Positions 37,401-56,655 of a stretch of 64,000 bases of DNA are shown piece by piece. Made by a program: the position numbers and the translations under genes. The stretch covers positions 1,064,501 through 1,128,500 of the forward strand of contig NC_135566.1 of assembly GCF_964340395.1 (NCBI RefSeq). The letters run 5' to 3'. The number at the start of each line of letters is the position of its first letter. Within the stretch, counting starts at the first letter, position 1. This stretch comes from Glandiceps talaboti (taxonomy: Eukaryota > Hemichordata > Enteropneusta > Spengelidae). The notes under the pieces were generated by a model. The model made no database searches. It was given only the letters and a program-made list of their open reading frames with translations, and had not been told where the DNA came from.

Positions 37401-38888
37401 AGTAGGTACCTGCTTTGAGTACTTTGAAACTAAACTCCAAAACATTACCTCGTGTCTGTAAGTATATTGACAAATTTGGTGCCACTCTCTGTGATAAAAC
37501 ACTAAAGTTCACAGGAATTATCCTTGAGGTCCATGTCATTTAAAATAACTTTGAATATGGGGAGTACTTAACATTGACATATATATTACCTTAGTGATTA
37601 AAGAACACTTTCAAACCAATCATTACCCATGAGGCATGAGTTTTGCTATATAACAATGTGTTTTGAAATGGTGTATAATTGGACACATAATTGTATCTAG
37701 AATGGAACACAGTTTATTTCAATTTTGTACCACTGTTTGAAGCATTCATCATATACACACATATGAACTTGTTATATACATGCAGACAGACAGAGACAGA
37801 CTGAGACATGTGCATACACAGATGAAACCTAGCAATTAATAATAAAATACAAATGCCAGGGCGTATTTTACAGTGAGCTAAAATGCCCAGCAGCTAAATT
37901 ATTCTATTATAGTTGCTTGCATTTACTTTCACTTTGATCAATACCAACAATACAATCATTCCCCAATTTTATCCATTTCCCTTGCAATGAAACAGTTAAG
38001 TTGATATCTGATGCGTTTCTCTATACTTTGCCTAACTACCAAAAAATACCAACTCAATACATATCAACTAGCCCCAGCTACAATTACAAAGGTATCACTT
38101 TACTACTTTTAAACTCAATAAGAAGTATGAGAACCATCAAATTAATAAAATAAATTGCTCGCTGTGTTTTGGCAGATTACTTTAAGTGGTGCCAATCTAC
38201 AAGACTGAGTAATAAACAGGTTTCTCAATTTAGTAGCTAAGCAGCCATAGATATTCCATTTATTAGTCCAACTCACTTTTACAGGTGTATACTGTGTGAC
38301 ATTTTCAGCAGCCAACTGTACCAATTAAGCTAGCTTGGTGGCCAACCTCTCCTGCCTTGCAAAGTATGGTATAGTAACAAGCCCAAAACCATCGTTATGA
38401 CAATCATGCATCAAAAATATCCTTGTATTAAAATTCTAGATGATAAGTATTGCTTTTAATATGTCGAAATGTTGTTTGACATCTAATGTTTTGCATATCA
38501 AGCTGTATAAATCAGTGATATTAATATGAACATATTTTGCTTTTGCACACAATTAGCGCAAGCTAGTATACCCTTTTCATGCTTTCTTCTGTATATTATT
38601 TTGAAATTTACCAAGTTCGCAATGAGGATTTTAATTCAAGAATACCATCTTAAGTTGAATTAGCAACAGAAGAATGGCAATCTCCTTCCAATTTATGTAT
38701 CCCATAATACATACCTGTCATGTCATTTCTATATATAGCATTGCCACGATTGTATGAACTTGACTACAACTAAACCTTCCTCTACAGACATGAATATATT
38801 GTCAACATGCTACTTTCTTTTTGACTTCACAACAACAACAGTTTTTACGAGAGTAATAGGTGAAAGTACGGTTTACATCCTGTAACAT
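34401..38888. other. AT-rich stretch, no gene seen
   Basis: This is very AT-rich up to about 35.2 kb, then typical. A 103-codon minus frame (36146-35835) contains CIKCKCIVIL but has no splice or domain support. A short G-run (ggggggtgggggtg) lies near 36038. Confidence 0.5.
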
Positions 38889-38903
38889 TGACCTGTTTGA
38901 CCT
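38889..38903 (-). promoter_or_regulatory. Nuclear-receptor direct repeat with 3-bp spacing
   Basis: On the minus strand the sequence is AGGTCA-aac-AGGTCA, two perfect half-sites in direct repeat with a 3-base gap. In known systems DR3 elements are bound by VDR/RXR-type heterodimers. About 12 specified bases make it unlikely, though not impossible, by chance in 64 kb. No gene start is seen nearby. Confidence 0.35.
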
Positions 38904-39054
38904 CTGCTGAGTAGTGCGCCTTTGGCTTGTACGTTACCGGTTTATTGATAACATAGTATACTGTTTATGGTGAGAAACTATATATGATGCATCGTCAACT
39001 TACAGACTCAAATAAATGATCGTTTGACAATTATCTCTCTGCACCAAGCCCAAG

Positions 39055-45419
<6,365 letters not shown>

Positions 45420-45507
45420 TGATTCTAAACGGCATCAGAGTGTAACTATCGTTTACAGCAATTCTGCAGGGACTTGTTATGCCTCTCAAGATTATTTTAC
45501 TGCCTAA
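45420..45507 (+). CDS. Candidate 3'-terminal coding exon, unrecognised protein
   Basis: A strong acceptor (ggctttttttcag, ending 45419) is followed by one base of a split codon and 28 codons. The peptide is DSKRHQSVTIVYSNSAGT then CYASQDYFTA, ending at TAA 45505-45507. An ATTAAA poly(A)-signal variant follows within about 25 bp. The peptide is balanced in composition rather than AT-driven. It cannot follow the candidate ending at 29401, because the phases differ. No family is recognised. Confidence 0.2.
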
Positions 45508-46900
45508 AGCAAATAAGCCTAATTAAAAACTATCCAGAAGTAACTGAAATCTTAGATTCCAACATGCACAGCCTATTATTAACCTTTCAGCCAATTACAC
45601 ACATGAATACACTATTAGTATGAACAAGTAGAGGTACAAGTTACCAGTGAATCAAACAACACAGACCGTTGGCAGACATCGAAGAGGATTTCCACATACT
45701 TTACATTTATTTTCACTGATCTCAAGTTTAGCACATTTTCAACATATCCCTTTGAAAGCTGATTTGTATGTCTACCTGGTTAATAACATTTCTATCAACA
45801 GTTGTTCCGAGTAAAAATGAACCAGTCACGCAGCAAAAACGGGGCCACCAGTTGGTGCCTCAGATTTTAATATAAAGCACCACATGTGTCTATTGCCTGA
45901 AAACAACTCGATCAAGCGTGATTTTGAAAGATATTTTATGAAACAAAGCCTGTGATATTGTCTGACATTCTATCAATAGCCAAGTTTGTTTTCCTAACAA
46001 CAGGCACTCAACTCTTCATGGTTATAACTCTCATAAAACTAAGTTTGAAATCTGGTTTATTTTTGAATAATTTTCATTTGAATTATATAACAAAACTTCC
46101 ATACAGGGTATCATCATGAATATTTGAATTTAACAAAACATTTAGAAGGAGTTTAAAGCAGAAAAACTCAGAGATTTTCACTGTCTACCATTCATATTAA
46201 ATGATACATGGTCTCAATATACTGACATATAGATTCTGAGTATGTTTCGTGATGTCATACACGAGAAGAGAAACCAGAGCTACCGTAGTGTTGACGTTTT
46301 CAAGTGATGAATTGAAATGCCTTTTGGACACAGTAGACATTTTGTGTTGGCGACATAAATCTATGATGCACATAAATGTACTGTTCTTACATCAAAATAT
46401 TCTATTCCTGATCTATGATGATAATTGCCTTACAATATGTAATTATTTGGAGAATGACGTTCTTAGTTTCCATGATGATACTACTAACTGAAATACGATC
46501 AAGAATGTATTGTTGTTAAATCACCCGGCCTCTTTGAGGTTCACAAAAAAAAAACCACACTCCCTCATTTCGCACGAGTGGATAAATTACTCCTACTCAC
46601 ATAAATGTAGATACTGCACAAATTATGTAAAATGTAAGGTGATTTGATGTTATTTCATAGCAATGATTTGTTTGTGATTTTTATAGTTATCATCATTCTG
46701 AATTTGTCGCTAAATTTAATGATATCACATATAATTATACAGCATATAATCATGAAGCAAAGACAAATTCAAGGAGCACATGATAGTTTGCTCTCACACA
46801 CTTTCTCACAAAACATTAATTTTATAATTCCAGTTAGTAGACTTGGCTGTTAAATGTTAAGAACACCTGATATGTTGTTCATTGCATTTACCATTTGGCT
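45508..46900. other. AT-rich stretch, no gene seen
   Basis: Only chance-length frames are seen. A run of A lies near 46545. The minisatellite starts immediately to the right. Confidence 0.5.
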
Positions 46901-47317
46901 CAAAATGCTGGAAATATTTGCAGTACTGTGTTTTATGTCCATAATGCTGAAAATATTCACAGTACTATGTTTTAGGTCCATAATGCTGAAAATATTCACA
47001 GTACTGTGTTTTAGGTCCATAATGCTGAAAATATCCACAGTACTATGTTTTAGGTCCATAATGCTGAAAATATTCACAGTACTGTGTTTTAGGTCCATAA
47101 TGCTGAAAATATTCACAGTACTGTGTTTTAGGTCCATAATGCTGAAAATATTCACAGTACTATGTTTTAGGTCCATAATGCTGAAAATATTCACAGTACT
47201 ATGTTTTAAGTCCATAATGCTGAAAATATTCACAGTACTTTGTTTTAGGTCCATAATGCTGAAAATATTCACAGTACTTTGTTTTAGGTCCATAATGCTG
47301 AAAATATTCACAGTACT
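46901..47317. repeat. 39-bp minisatellite, about 10.7 copies
   Basis: The unit reads ataatgctgaaaatattcac, then agtactgtgttttaggtcc. Its length of 39 is a multiple of 3 and it lacks stops, so plus (161 codons) and minus (153 codons) frames are both open with a 13-residue repeat; neither has other coding support. Units differ at one diagnostic base after agtact, giving the order G A G A G G A A T T across ten units. Adjacent identical variants suggest stepwise local duplication. Confidence 0.95.
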
Positions 47318-48185
47318 ACTACTTGGTTATATAAAATAATGAGTGACTTGTATGTGATGTAAACATCAAAGTATATATTTATATGTATCAATTTTGGTCA
47401 ATTCAAAATGCGATATATAAGAAGATGACGACGTAATATGTATGTGTATCTTTTTCATGATAATGAGACAAACCTGAATACAAACTTAAAGGAATATGGT
47501 TATGGAGGTTAATTACTTGGAACATAACAGTATATGAATAGTATAAATGATATGATACAGCTGTCAATCATTCTAGTGTCTTTCTGAATAATTTTTCTCA
47601 TAATAAATGGCCCCTCAAGTTACGTTTCTCCATCCATTGCTTTGTGTCACAGCTTTGAATAATCTAGCTTTTAGTTTCAGGCAGTCTTTTACAGAATAAT
47701 GTAAATCGTTTTTTTTTATTCAACAGTGGTAGATAGTGTAACACTATCTATGTACTTTGAAATCATCTACTTTTTTATCTTTGAAGCTCCAAATCTTAAC
47801 TTGACACCTACATACTTGAGGATTATTGTCTTTTCTCTATAACGACTATAACTGTCTGCCATTATTTAATATCACATATCGACTTCACATATGGAAGTTT
47901 CCATAACCTCTCAGTGTCACACTACTTTTAGTTTAAGCATATAAGTTAACCACTTATTGTTATTTTTGTTTGTTTCTTGGAATTGTATAATCACACACTA
48001 TATCTTCCTTGACATCAAATTGCACTTTTAAGTTCACCCCTTGCACTTTTTTCTCCTTTGAAGTTAATACAAGTATTTGGTTCAAACCATTTGGAGTAGT
48101 CTTTCTTAAGAGTTTCTGAATCAGCTTACTCTTTGAGATCACTGCCTGTGAGTAAAAATTTCTTGGTATAATCCTTTTTTTTTAA
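47318..48185. other. AT-rich stretch, no gene seen
   Basis: Unique AT-rich DNA. A 60-codon minus frame at 48142-47960 is lysine-rich but without support. Confidence 0.5.
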
Positions 48186-48418
48186 GGGTTACCAAATCAG
48201 TCCATCAATGCTTGCCCTTTGAAATTGCTGGCTGCAATTATGGACAGTGTCCATGGACAGAGATGTTAAAAATCACTTTGTGCAATCTTTCCTTGAGGTA
48301 CCAATCAGTCTGTCAATGTTTACCCTTTGATTTGAAATTGCTGACTGCAAATGGACAGAGTCGTTGGACAGAGTTAAAACTGATTTCTCTTCGTCAAACT
48401 CCTTTAGGATCACAGTGA
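48186..48418. repeat. Diverged tandem duplication, about 110 bp
   Basis: Two copies share, in order, atcagtccatcaatg/atcagtctgtcaatg, ccctttga, gaaattgctg(g/a)ctgcaa, atggacag, ggacagag and a gttaaaa motif. The second copy starts at about 48301. The 68-codon plus frame across both is incidental. Confidence 0.75.
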
Positions 48419-51270
48419 TAGGATAAGAAACTGTTGGACCAGATTATCTAACTAAGAACCTACATGTCATCAATATCATCACTCCTTCACTAGTCCTTAT
48501 CATCAGTTCAATTCAATTAACTGTGGATTCACAACCACTCACTTTTGTACCGATACATTGTACTGAAGAAATACACCAGACAGTAATTAAATAAATACAG
48601 TTGATTTCAAACCATTGCTCAATATATCATTTGTAATTTTATGTGCTAAAAACATAACTACACAAGTACCAGTATAATTCATTTCACCTTTCTTCACCTT
48701 CTCTGACCAATTTAATTTTCATGCAAAGACTTCTGGTGAAATCCATCTCGATAACTCCCCATACATATTTAGCTTGACTTATGTTTGTGTAATACATGTA
48801 GAAGGTCAAAATATCACAAGTTTACTTTTCCCTGTCCTACATAATACATACATGTATACCATCCTTTCTGTCACAAGAAACCTTTGGCTAGAACGTTTTA
48901 TACACATCAGTCATCACAGTATTCCTTTTCAATTTTTGGAAAACTCTTGTCTAAAATTTGATTTTCATTATTAAAATACATAGCTAGGAAGTGTTTTCAT
49001 CAAGGTATTGGCACCAAGATAACAATAGATGGAAAACTGGCAAAACAAGCTACATCTCATCACATGGCAGTCTAATTTTGGTGGGGAAACTCCAGTTAAA
49101 ATACTTTGGGGACTAAGGTAGATTATACCTACTTTACCGCCTACAACAAAAACAGTGCATGAAGTCTGAATCACCATCACATGGCCCCCTCACATCATCT
49201 CTCAACTGAATATAGAAACATATTGTAATATAATAAGCCAATAATTGCTTATTCCCCCTTTATGACCATGACACATGGACAAACATCTAGCATATAGACA
49301 TTTTTTTTATATCAACTGCAGCCAGTCACCATGCGGGCACTTCAGCCATCACAAAGAAAGCGACTTCTTTGATGATCTGAAAATTAAACTTTCCAATTTC
49401 ATACTTCCATTATCATAAAGTTGCCATCAATATGGTAAATGATGAACAACATATTGAAGGGAAGCTAGTTAAACTCCTGTATTCACAAACTGACATGCAA
49501 TAATCTGGTGAATACCTCCTAAACTTAATATTACTGAAATATCTCTACAGCTACAAGACAAGCAATCCTTAATGGTGTCTGAAATTATTCAGATTTTTCT
49601 CTTAGGTAATTCATTGTGTTGACAATGAAGGCATTCATAACTAAATGTATATGGATGCACATCACAAATAATTTCATCAGAAAACTGAAGAAAAAAAGCT
49701 TACAATTTTCGTTATGTGTTTATACAGAAAACTCCCAAATTCCATTAGACTTAAATTAATGAAAGTCAGCTATGGCACATGGTATTACTTGTACACCATG
49801 GATGCTAATCGAGTATTTGAAGGTGTAATCTCCATGTTGTAATTTCAAGTCCCACTGTAACATTTCTATATATACTATGTCCAGCAGAAGCTGAACAGAT
49901 AGGCTTAAAGCAGTCAATCAGAGCAAAGAACAGCTCTCACCAAATCCGATAAAGTAAGTTTTCAATTCTATTGAGGGTGGACAAGCAATCAGAAAGTGAA
50001 TGAGGACTTCTCCTTACTTACACATTCCTGGTCTGGTCTGGTCTGGTCTGATCAAAATCTACCCTGTCAAGTATTTACAAAATCTGTGATCACCTCCTTT
50101 CAATATTGCTAGTAAAGTGTTTCAACATAACCCTCCCTTCTGATTGTAAACTATTCAAATACCTCAATAACTGCTGATTTCTTGTGAGGCTAAGGTGAAT
50201 AAAATTACCACACCATTCTACAACGTGCCATGGGTACATTCCAACAACATGTCAATTTCCACCATTACAATATTGATTTTTTTTTTGGACAACTGCAGTT
50301 TTTTTCTTCTCACATATGGAGTAATTGTTAGTCTTGCCATCACTTCTAATGGCATTCTTTAACACATTACTGTGTTTTTCATCGTATCTTTAATTGAGGT
50401 GCCAACAACGCTAATGGGAAATACTGATTTCATTTTCTTCCTTTTCACATCAGAGAATGCTTGAAATCTCGACTCGCTCCTACACAATTGTAACAATCTA
50501 AAAGTTCCATATGGTGCAACTCAACTAGTTTTGACAGGTACATCAACAAAACGAACAAAGCCATCCATTAATCCATAAAAAAAACCTGGAATCATGGCAT
50601 ATTTCATCATATGTTCAATCAGGTTTTACATTCTACCGTATCCATTTACTTATAATCTTTATGGCAATAAAATGAACAGAATGAAAATCACACGGAATAC
50701 CCTAAGTATGTTGGGACATCAATTCCCTCTAGGAAAATTAGCGTTGCACTACATGTTCTGATTTTTTTCCACTTGGTTTGCCACGTTGAGATAATCAAAG
50801 CATTCATAGTAGTTAATATTACTATGCTTGAAGTACCGATAGACATACTATAAATATCAATATGTTTCACTGCCTCAGAGTACTTCTTCCATAAGCCTTA
50901 TCCTATGCCATAACAAATTCCATAATCTTCCCATTTAGCATACCAACTAGCTTAATCACTGACTCTCCCATAGTGAATGATAACCCCTCATTTCTCTTAC
51001 TTTCATTTTTTTTCTTTATTTCAACCGGTTATGAAGTAAATTTCTTTAAATTTGAAGACAATATAGTCATTTAGTCTTTAATCAGACACTGTACAGAGTA
51101 ATTTTTCTTACATTTTTGAAATAATGATGACTAAATCATGATTTTTAATGAAGCTTTGAAATTTGAATTCAGATTATGACTTTTACTATATGATGACATG
51201 TACATGACAATCTGATTTACTGTTTGTAAACTGTGAGGAATTGACAAGAAAATCAAGAGTTACCATTCAC
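48419..51270. other. AT-rich stretch with one pentamer run, no gene seen
   Basis: A (CTGGT)4 run lies at 50028-50050. The remainder is unique, with frames of chance length. No mobile-element ends were found. Confidence 0.5.
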
Positions 51271-51480
51271 TGGGGTGGGGATGAGGGTGGGGTGGGGTGG
51301 GGTAGGAATGGCGAATAGGTACAAGTTGCTGTCATATTCTGATATACAGGATGGGGTGGGGTGGGGGATGGAAGTAAACAATACAAATGTGTACAAGTTG
51401 ATGTCATATTCTGGTATACGGGGTGCGATGGGGTGGGATGTGGAGATTACAAATGCTGTCATATTCTGGTATAAATGTTC
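51271..51480. repeat. G-rich tandem repeat, about 55-72 bp, three copies
   Basis: Each copy pairs a GGGGT-rich block with gtcatattctggtata (51331, 51403, 51458). The first block at 51271-51306 contains at least five runs of three to four G separated by one to three bases, fitting quadruplex folding rules. The open frames on both strands here follow from the repeat. Confidence 0.85.
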
Positions 51481-51750
51481 TATAATGCATGAAGCAACCA
51501 GTATACAATGACAAATAATACCAGTCAGTGCTGTCAATCTATGTGAAGTTGTCATACATTTCAATAGAATCTACTGTGATGTATCTGACCTAGGTTCTCT
51601 CATCATATAATGCTACCAAATCACTTAATGAGCATAATAATATCATGATGGGAAAACCACAACTTGAAAAGGTCACAGTGTGACCTCACCACCAGATAAA
51701 TCCCTTCACAGAGTAGTGGCCCCTTGTATCTCATTAAGAGGTCAGAATCA

Positions 51751-51787
51751 CATTTACATAACAATATATCATATTGTTATGTAAATG
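51751..51787. other. Perfect inverted repeat, 17-bp arms, 3-bp loop
   Basis: The arm catttacataacaatat (51751-51767) is exactly mirrored as its reverse complement at 51771-51787, around the loop atc. It could extrude as a cruciform or fold in RNA. There is no GC-rich stem plus T-run as in a bacterial terminator. A small region of higher complexity (51830-52030), open on both strands, follows. Confidence 0.9.
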
Positions 51788-53875
51788 AGTATATATGACA
51801 ATCAAATTTGTGTAATGGTGTGTACCAAGAGATGGCAACCACACACTTACACTGCAGATTGTCGGAGGGAAAGCCCTACAGGAATTCCTGGCGTCGTCAT
51901 TTCATTCAATCCCTTGTCCCTGAAAGTATACCGGAATGTTGTACTCAGGGATGAGTGGGTTGTACAGGGATTGACATTAGCGGAAATCACTGCAAATTCC
52001 ATCACATTAGCAGTCATTTCCGGGATATCACACTGATCTCAATTAGTCCATTTTTTTGTCTTTTCTCTGTTAATTTCATAAATCAGCTTTTCATCACATG
52101 CAAAAAGAGAAGTAGTTGAATTCAACTGAATCTCTATCTACATGTGTATATATGTATGCAAATACAGCCATCTTTCATCACCCATCTCTTTATAATAACC
52201 AAAAAAGTGATGCACTTTTCTGTTACAAAACATACACTTCGTGCTGTGAACATTTAATACATTTCAGATATGGATGATATGAAACCATTCAGGGAAATAG
52301 ACGGCCATATTTTCAAGGGAGGAATGATGTATGACAATGTGTGCAATATTTGTATTAATTGAATCTACATACCTCTATGCCTGTTTGTCTGTTTGTCAAA
52401 CATAAGCTGTGCATCTTCTACCTGTGTAGATAAAACACAAAAAATTACATTTGTTAGTAAAAAGACCTATACATAATTACTACAAGAATCCAATTTCAAC
52501 TCAAATGACATCAAATACATAAAATTTGCAGAAAGATTGAAAAGTTACAGCTAATTACATAAATGTATTTTTTTTCTATTTGTTTGACAGGAGAAGGAAT
52601 CTGATTTGGATGCATTTTATTTCAACAAAACGAAAACATGCCAATGGAAAAATTGGTAGAAATTTATTGACATTTCAATGCTTTCTTCTGACAGACATAA
52701 AACTTCAGCATATTGATTAACAACTAAATAATGTATTTTGCATTTGATCAAACTAACTTTCACTCTTCCAAACTCTAGATTTTATAATTTATTGAAATCA
52801 AGGCATCATACATTTTGCCGTATAACATAACTATTTACAAGGACTTGAACTGTCTTCTATATTAGTCGATTTTTCTTCAGATTTGAAATTCAGACAAAAT
52901 AAATTGGGGGGAAATAAGAAAACAAAATGGCTTGTAATGAGAGAAATGAGAACGTGACCTGTGTTCGTCTTTATTAAAATGCTTGCGGAGTGTATTATAC
53001 CTTGTATTGATTTGTAGTCGGTTTCTTTGTTATACATTAGCATTACTGTCAATATAACAAAAAGTCTAATTTAAGCATGCCTTAAATAAATTCTTGTCAC
53101 ATTAAAAGATTACGTCAAGACAGACTTCTTCCTCAAACAGTTTGATGGACACAGAATGATTCAAACATGACGATTTGTAGACCTTTCCAGCAACATGTGG
53201 TTTACTGGCCAAACAACAGTATGGGCTTTCTCCTATGAGACCACTATGTAAAGTTTACATTCTTTCATACAAAACCCATCATCTCATTACTTTGCATAAT
53301 CTGGTTGCTATATACAAAATTCTTTTGTCTACTAAAACCACTTAAGCTCTGGCAAACTAAAGAGCTAATTTTGATAAGAATGGCTTCCAAATAAGCCTGC
53401 TCCATTACCAACAAACAGATTATAAACATCTTCAAAGAGGACACATTGATAAATACACAGCCAGACCCTATTGTATTCAATGGCAATACAGGTCTGTCGT
53501 TTCAAGATTCACTTTCCCTTCTTTCAGTGCTGACAGCTACCAACATGTTACACAGACATTTGAAAAGTGAAATAAAACTGACCACAATATTAACAATTAG
53601 AAAGTTGTTTTAGGAATTTATGTAATACAAAATTGTTTGTGAACAACAGTGTCACCACTTGTGGACAAATTTCAAAAAGTCTTCATCCTGAAATTAATTA
53701 TTCAAAAACAGTTCACGACCTTGAGAGCATTTCTAAATTATAACTCTGAGTCAGTAGAATAGGAAAAACTCTGATGTTGTTTGGCAGTTTCTCACCACAG
53801 AAAGTGACCAAAATGACACATGAAGAATGTGGTATGTGTATGTTGAAGTATGTTACATGTATGGTTTGGAAGACA
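51788..53875. other. Mostly AT-rich; one more complex island at 51.83-52.03 kb
   Basis: The island is richer in G+C and CpG than its surroundings and is open on both strands. The plus frame at 51785-52036 has 83 codons. A minus frame of about 63 codons ends at a consensus donor (GCAGT|GTAAGTG, near 51860). It could be a conserved exon or regulatory block, but I recognise neither peptide. The remaining sequence shows nothing. Confidence 0.3.
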
Positions 53876-53990
53876 GACATATCACAGAATTCCATTCTAT
53901 AACGTGTATACTTTGTGGCTGGACATATCACAGAATTCCATTCTATAACATGTATACTTTGTGGCTGGACATATCACAGAACTCCCAATT
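53876..53990. repeat. 46-bp tandem repeat, about 2.4 copies
   Basis: Copies start at 53876, 53922 and 53968 (partial). The unit is gacatatcacagaattccat, tctataacgtgtatactttg, tggctg. The first two differ by one base, so the duplication is recent. Confidence 0.93.
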
Positions 53991-55684
53991 CCATACTACT
54001 CATCAAATTTCCCAGCATCATTCATTAAGCTTATAAAATTTCTAAACAACATTCCACTCAGCACTGCACCAAAGTTACAGATACATTTGACATTTATCTT
54101 TCTTCCCCAGGTTTCTCCTCCTGGATAATAATATACCACCAACTTAAGTAAAAAAAATACGAGGTGCCTTAGTAGTAGCTGTATTTCATACTAATACCAC
54201 AGTTTGTAGTGATGACTTGATAATATTCATTATAGAACTGGACTCCTCATCTTTTATTTTCACATATTCATCCACATTCACACTCAAACCAGGTCACAGT
54301 GGTTGAAACACAGCAATTTCACAAAATGACACCACTGCCAGACCATTAGGTAGGGATGACATACAGCTCCAACACTTCTCACACCATTCTATTATACCAT
54401 TTCAAAGGACAGCACTGAAGGAACATATTTTAGCATGTTCAATGAATGCACTAAGTGACCTTTCATCTTTACAATGTACAATTTACAATTTCATCATCAC
54501 CATAACAAAATACTCATTTTGAAAAATATGCATAGGACTTCATTTTTCAGAGGGTTCATGTACATGTCAATATTTTTCACCATCATTTTTACTATTAGCT
54601 AGGTCATATGGTCTATTTTTATGATAACTTTTAATGTTAAATATTATCAACTTTTATTACTCTCACTTCACCAGTCTTTTTATGTCTGGATTTATCAACA
54701 ATAAAATCAAATCATCTTTGAGACATGTACAGAGAAAAATTTGTCCCAATCAGTTGTAGTTCAGATCATGGAATTATGATTCAAAGCGAGTGAATTGCAT
54801 ATCATAAAAGTGCCAATGGTGGTGAAGCACTACTGACACAGCACACAAGACTAAATACGTACTGTGTAAAAATACAACACTATACTTGGCTATACATGTT
54901 AAACATTCATATCAGGCTTAGTAAATGTTTCATATTATTATGATTATCCTCCAAATTTCGTAATTTTCAAGTAACATTTTTGTATAAATTATAGCTAGAT
55001 TTTACTAACAATACCACAGCACACATTGCAATATGTTTTCAAATCATACACACCTATCCTATTAAACGATTGTAATCCACACCTTTCCATTCCATGTTAC
55101 ACTAAGTCACGATACAATTACCAAGTTTCTCTTCTATGCAAGTACTTTCAATTTTTACTGAAGTTGATTAACAATTTCCCCTTCCCTATAAACAAGAAAG
55201 TTTCTTTGGAGTACCACAGCGTGCTACTTAAAATCCTATACCTTCAATGGCATGGGGAGAGAGGTGAAACCCCCTGGTGGTGATGGAGCAAAACAGACAG
55301 CCATAGATTTTCATCACCTTAATCAGACTAACTTGAGTTTATTTGGATAGTGTAACCACTACCCTGTATTTGTTTAAACCAAGGCTTGTGGACTACACTG
55401 CTAAATGGCAAGGGAATCCACAAGTATGTCAAGATGGCTCAGTAATGAGTTCGCTAGACATCAACAATCCTAGTAGGGTAGCTACTACAAGGACATCTGG
55501 TCAGACTAAGGTCCAACACTCATCACCCAGATGTTTACAACATTCTGTTCTATGCATAAAAGCTTTATTTCATAATTCATAATAAGAATTGAGATTTGAT
55601 GCTTTACTTGATGAATAACTATGATTGATAGCAAGATATTCATTTATTAAACACAGTGCAGCCCACACACTCCTTTCTGATTTG
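53991..55684. other. AT-rich stretch, no gene seen
   Basis: Unique sequence with frames up to 85 codons and no splice or domain support. Confidence 0.5.
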
Positions 55685-56000
55685 CTAGTCTGGTGTTAAC
55701 ATTTGGCCCAGGTACAGGCATCAATTCTTCTAGTTACTAGCACATACTGGTGAGGTTCTAGTACCAGCCCAGTGTTAACACTTAACACTGATGCTGGCAT
55801 CAGTTCTTCCAACTGCTAGCACATGTTGGTCAGATGTTTATTACCTGCCAATTGATAGCAGTCTGGTATGGTGCTGGCATCTGATCTCAGTTGCTAGAAG
55901 TTAGAACTGCTAGTTAGATGTTACTGCAAGCCCTGGCTGAATGTTAGCTTTTAGCTTTTTACCCAATGCAAGCCCAGTCTAGTCAGACATCAGTTCTTAT
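55685..56000. repeat. Degenerate tandem array, about 80-bp unit
   Basis: The motif ggcatcaattcttctagtta and its variants, followed by ctagcacat, recur near 55718, 55796 and 55877, with a last partial near 55982. Between them are repeated tctggtgttaacatt and cagtgttaacact blocks. The array is old and internally scrambled. Confidence 0.7.
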
Positions 56001-56655
56001 ATTCCTGCTATACACACAGCAGCATATCTGAGCATTTTGCATAATTCATGAACAATTTGATATGAAATGGTTTACTTCAGTGAGCAATTATGATATGATA
56101 TGATTGATATAGACTATTATGTATTTCAAGCAATTCTGACTGGAAGGAGATCAAAATCAAAAACATACATCAAGTGTTGTTCCAATATTTATACTTTTAC
56201 ATCTTCCCTGTTATCTATGACTTAAAGGCCATCTTTATCTCTTTTGATGAACTTAGACAAGATTTTCAAATAAGATGTCGCTGTGCTTTGAAGTAGTCCA
56301 ATTGTAATTCACAAAGTTGATTTTCTAAAGACATTTGCAAATTGAAGATATTGATACTGAACCCAAGATGACAACATGATTCACATCTGTATTAAAACCT
56401 GAGTTGCTTTTTATTTGTAAATCACCAGCCAGCAATGCCTCAGTGTTACATTGAAATTTGATGTAGATATTACCTACTAGACATCTGAGTTGAGTAATAC
56501 AGTTATTGTAGAACTGTAGGTATGAAATCTACACCTCAACAAGGCTGGTTTGGATCATTTTACTGTAAATATCTTTTATTGAATAATTATTTAACTACAA
56601 TTTTGAAAGCTGGGTCACTCCTACCAACATATAGCCTAGAGACTTGGCGACCTGG
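56001..56655. other. AT-rich stretch, no gene seen
   Basis: No supported feature between the two repeat arrays. Confidence 0.5.

Noticed and set aside
46850-47339. Repeat proteins of 161 (plus) and 153 (minus) codons
   Set aside because: They come from the 39-bp stop-free unit, equally open on both strands.
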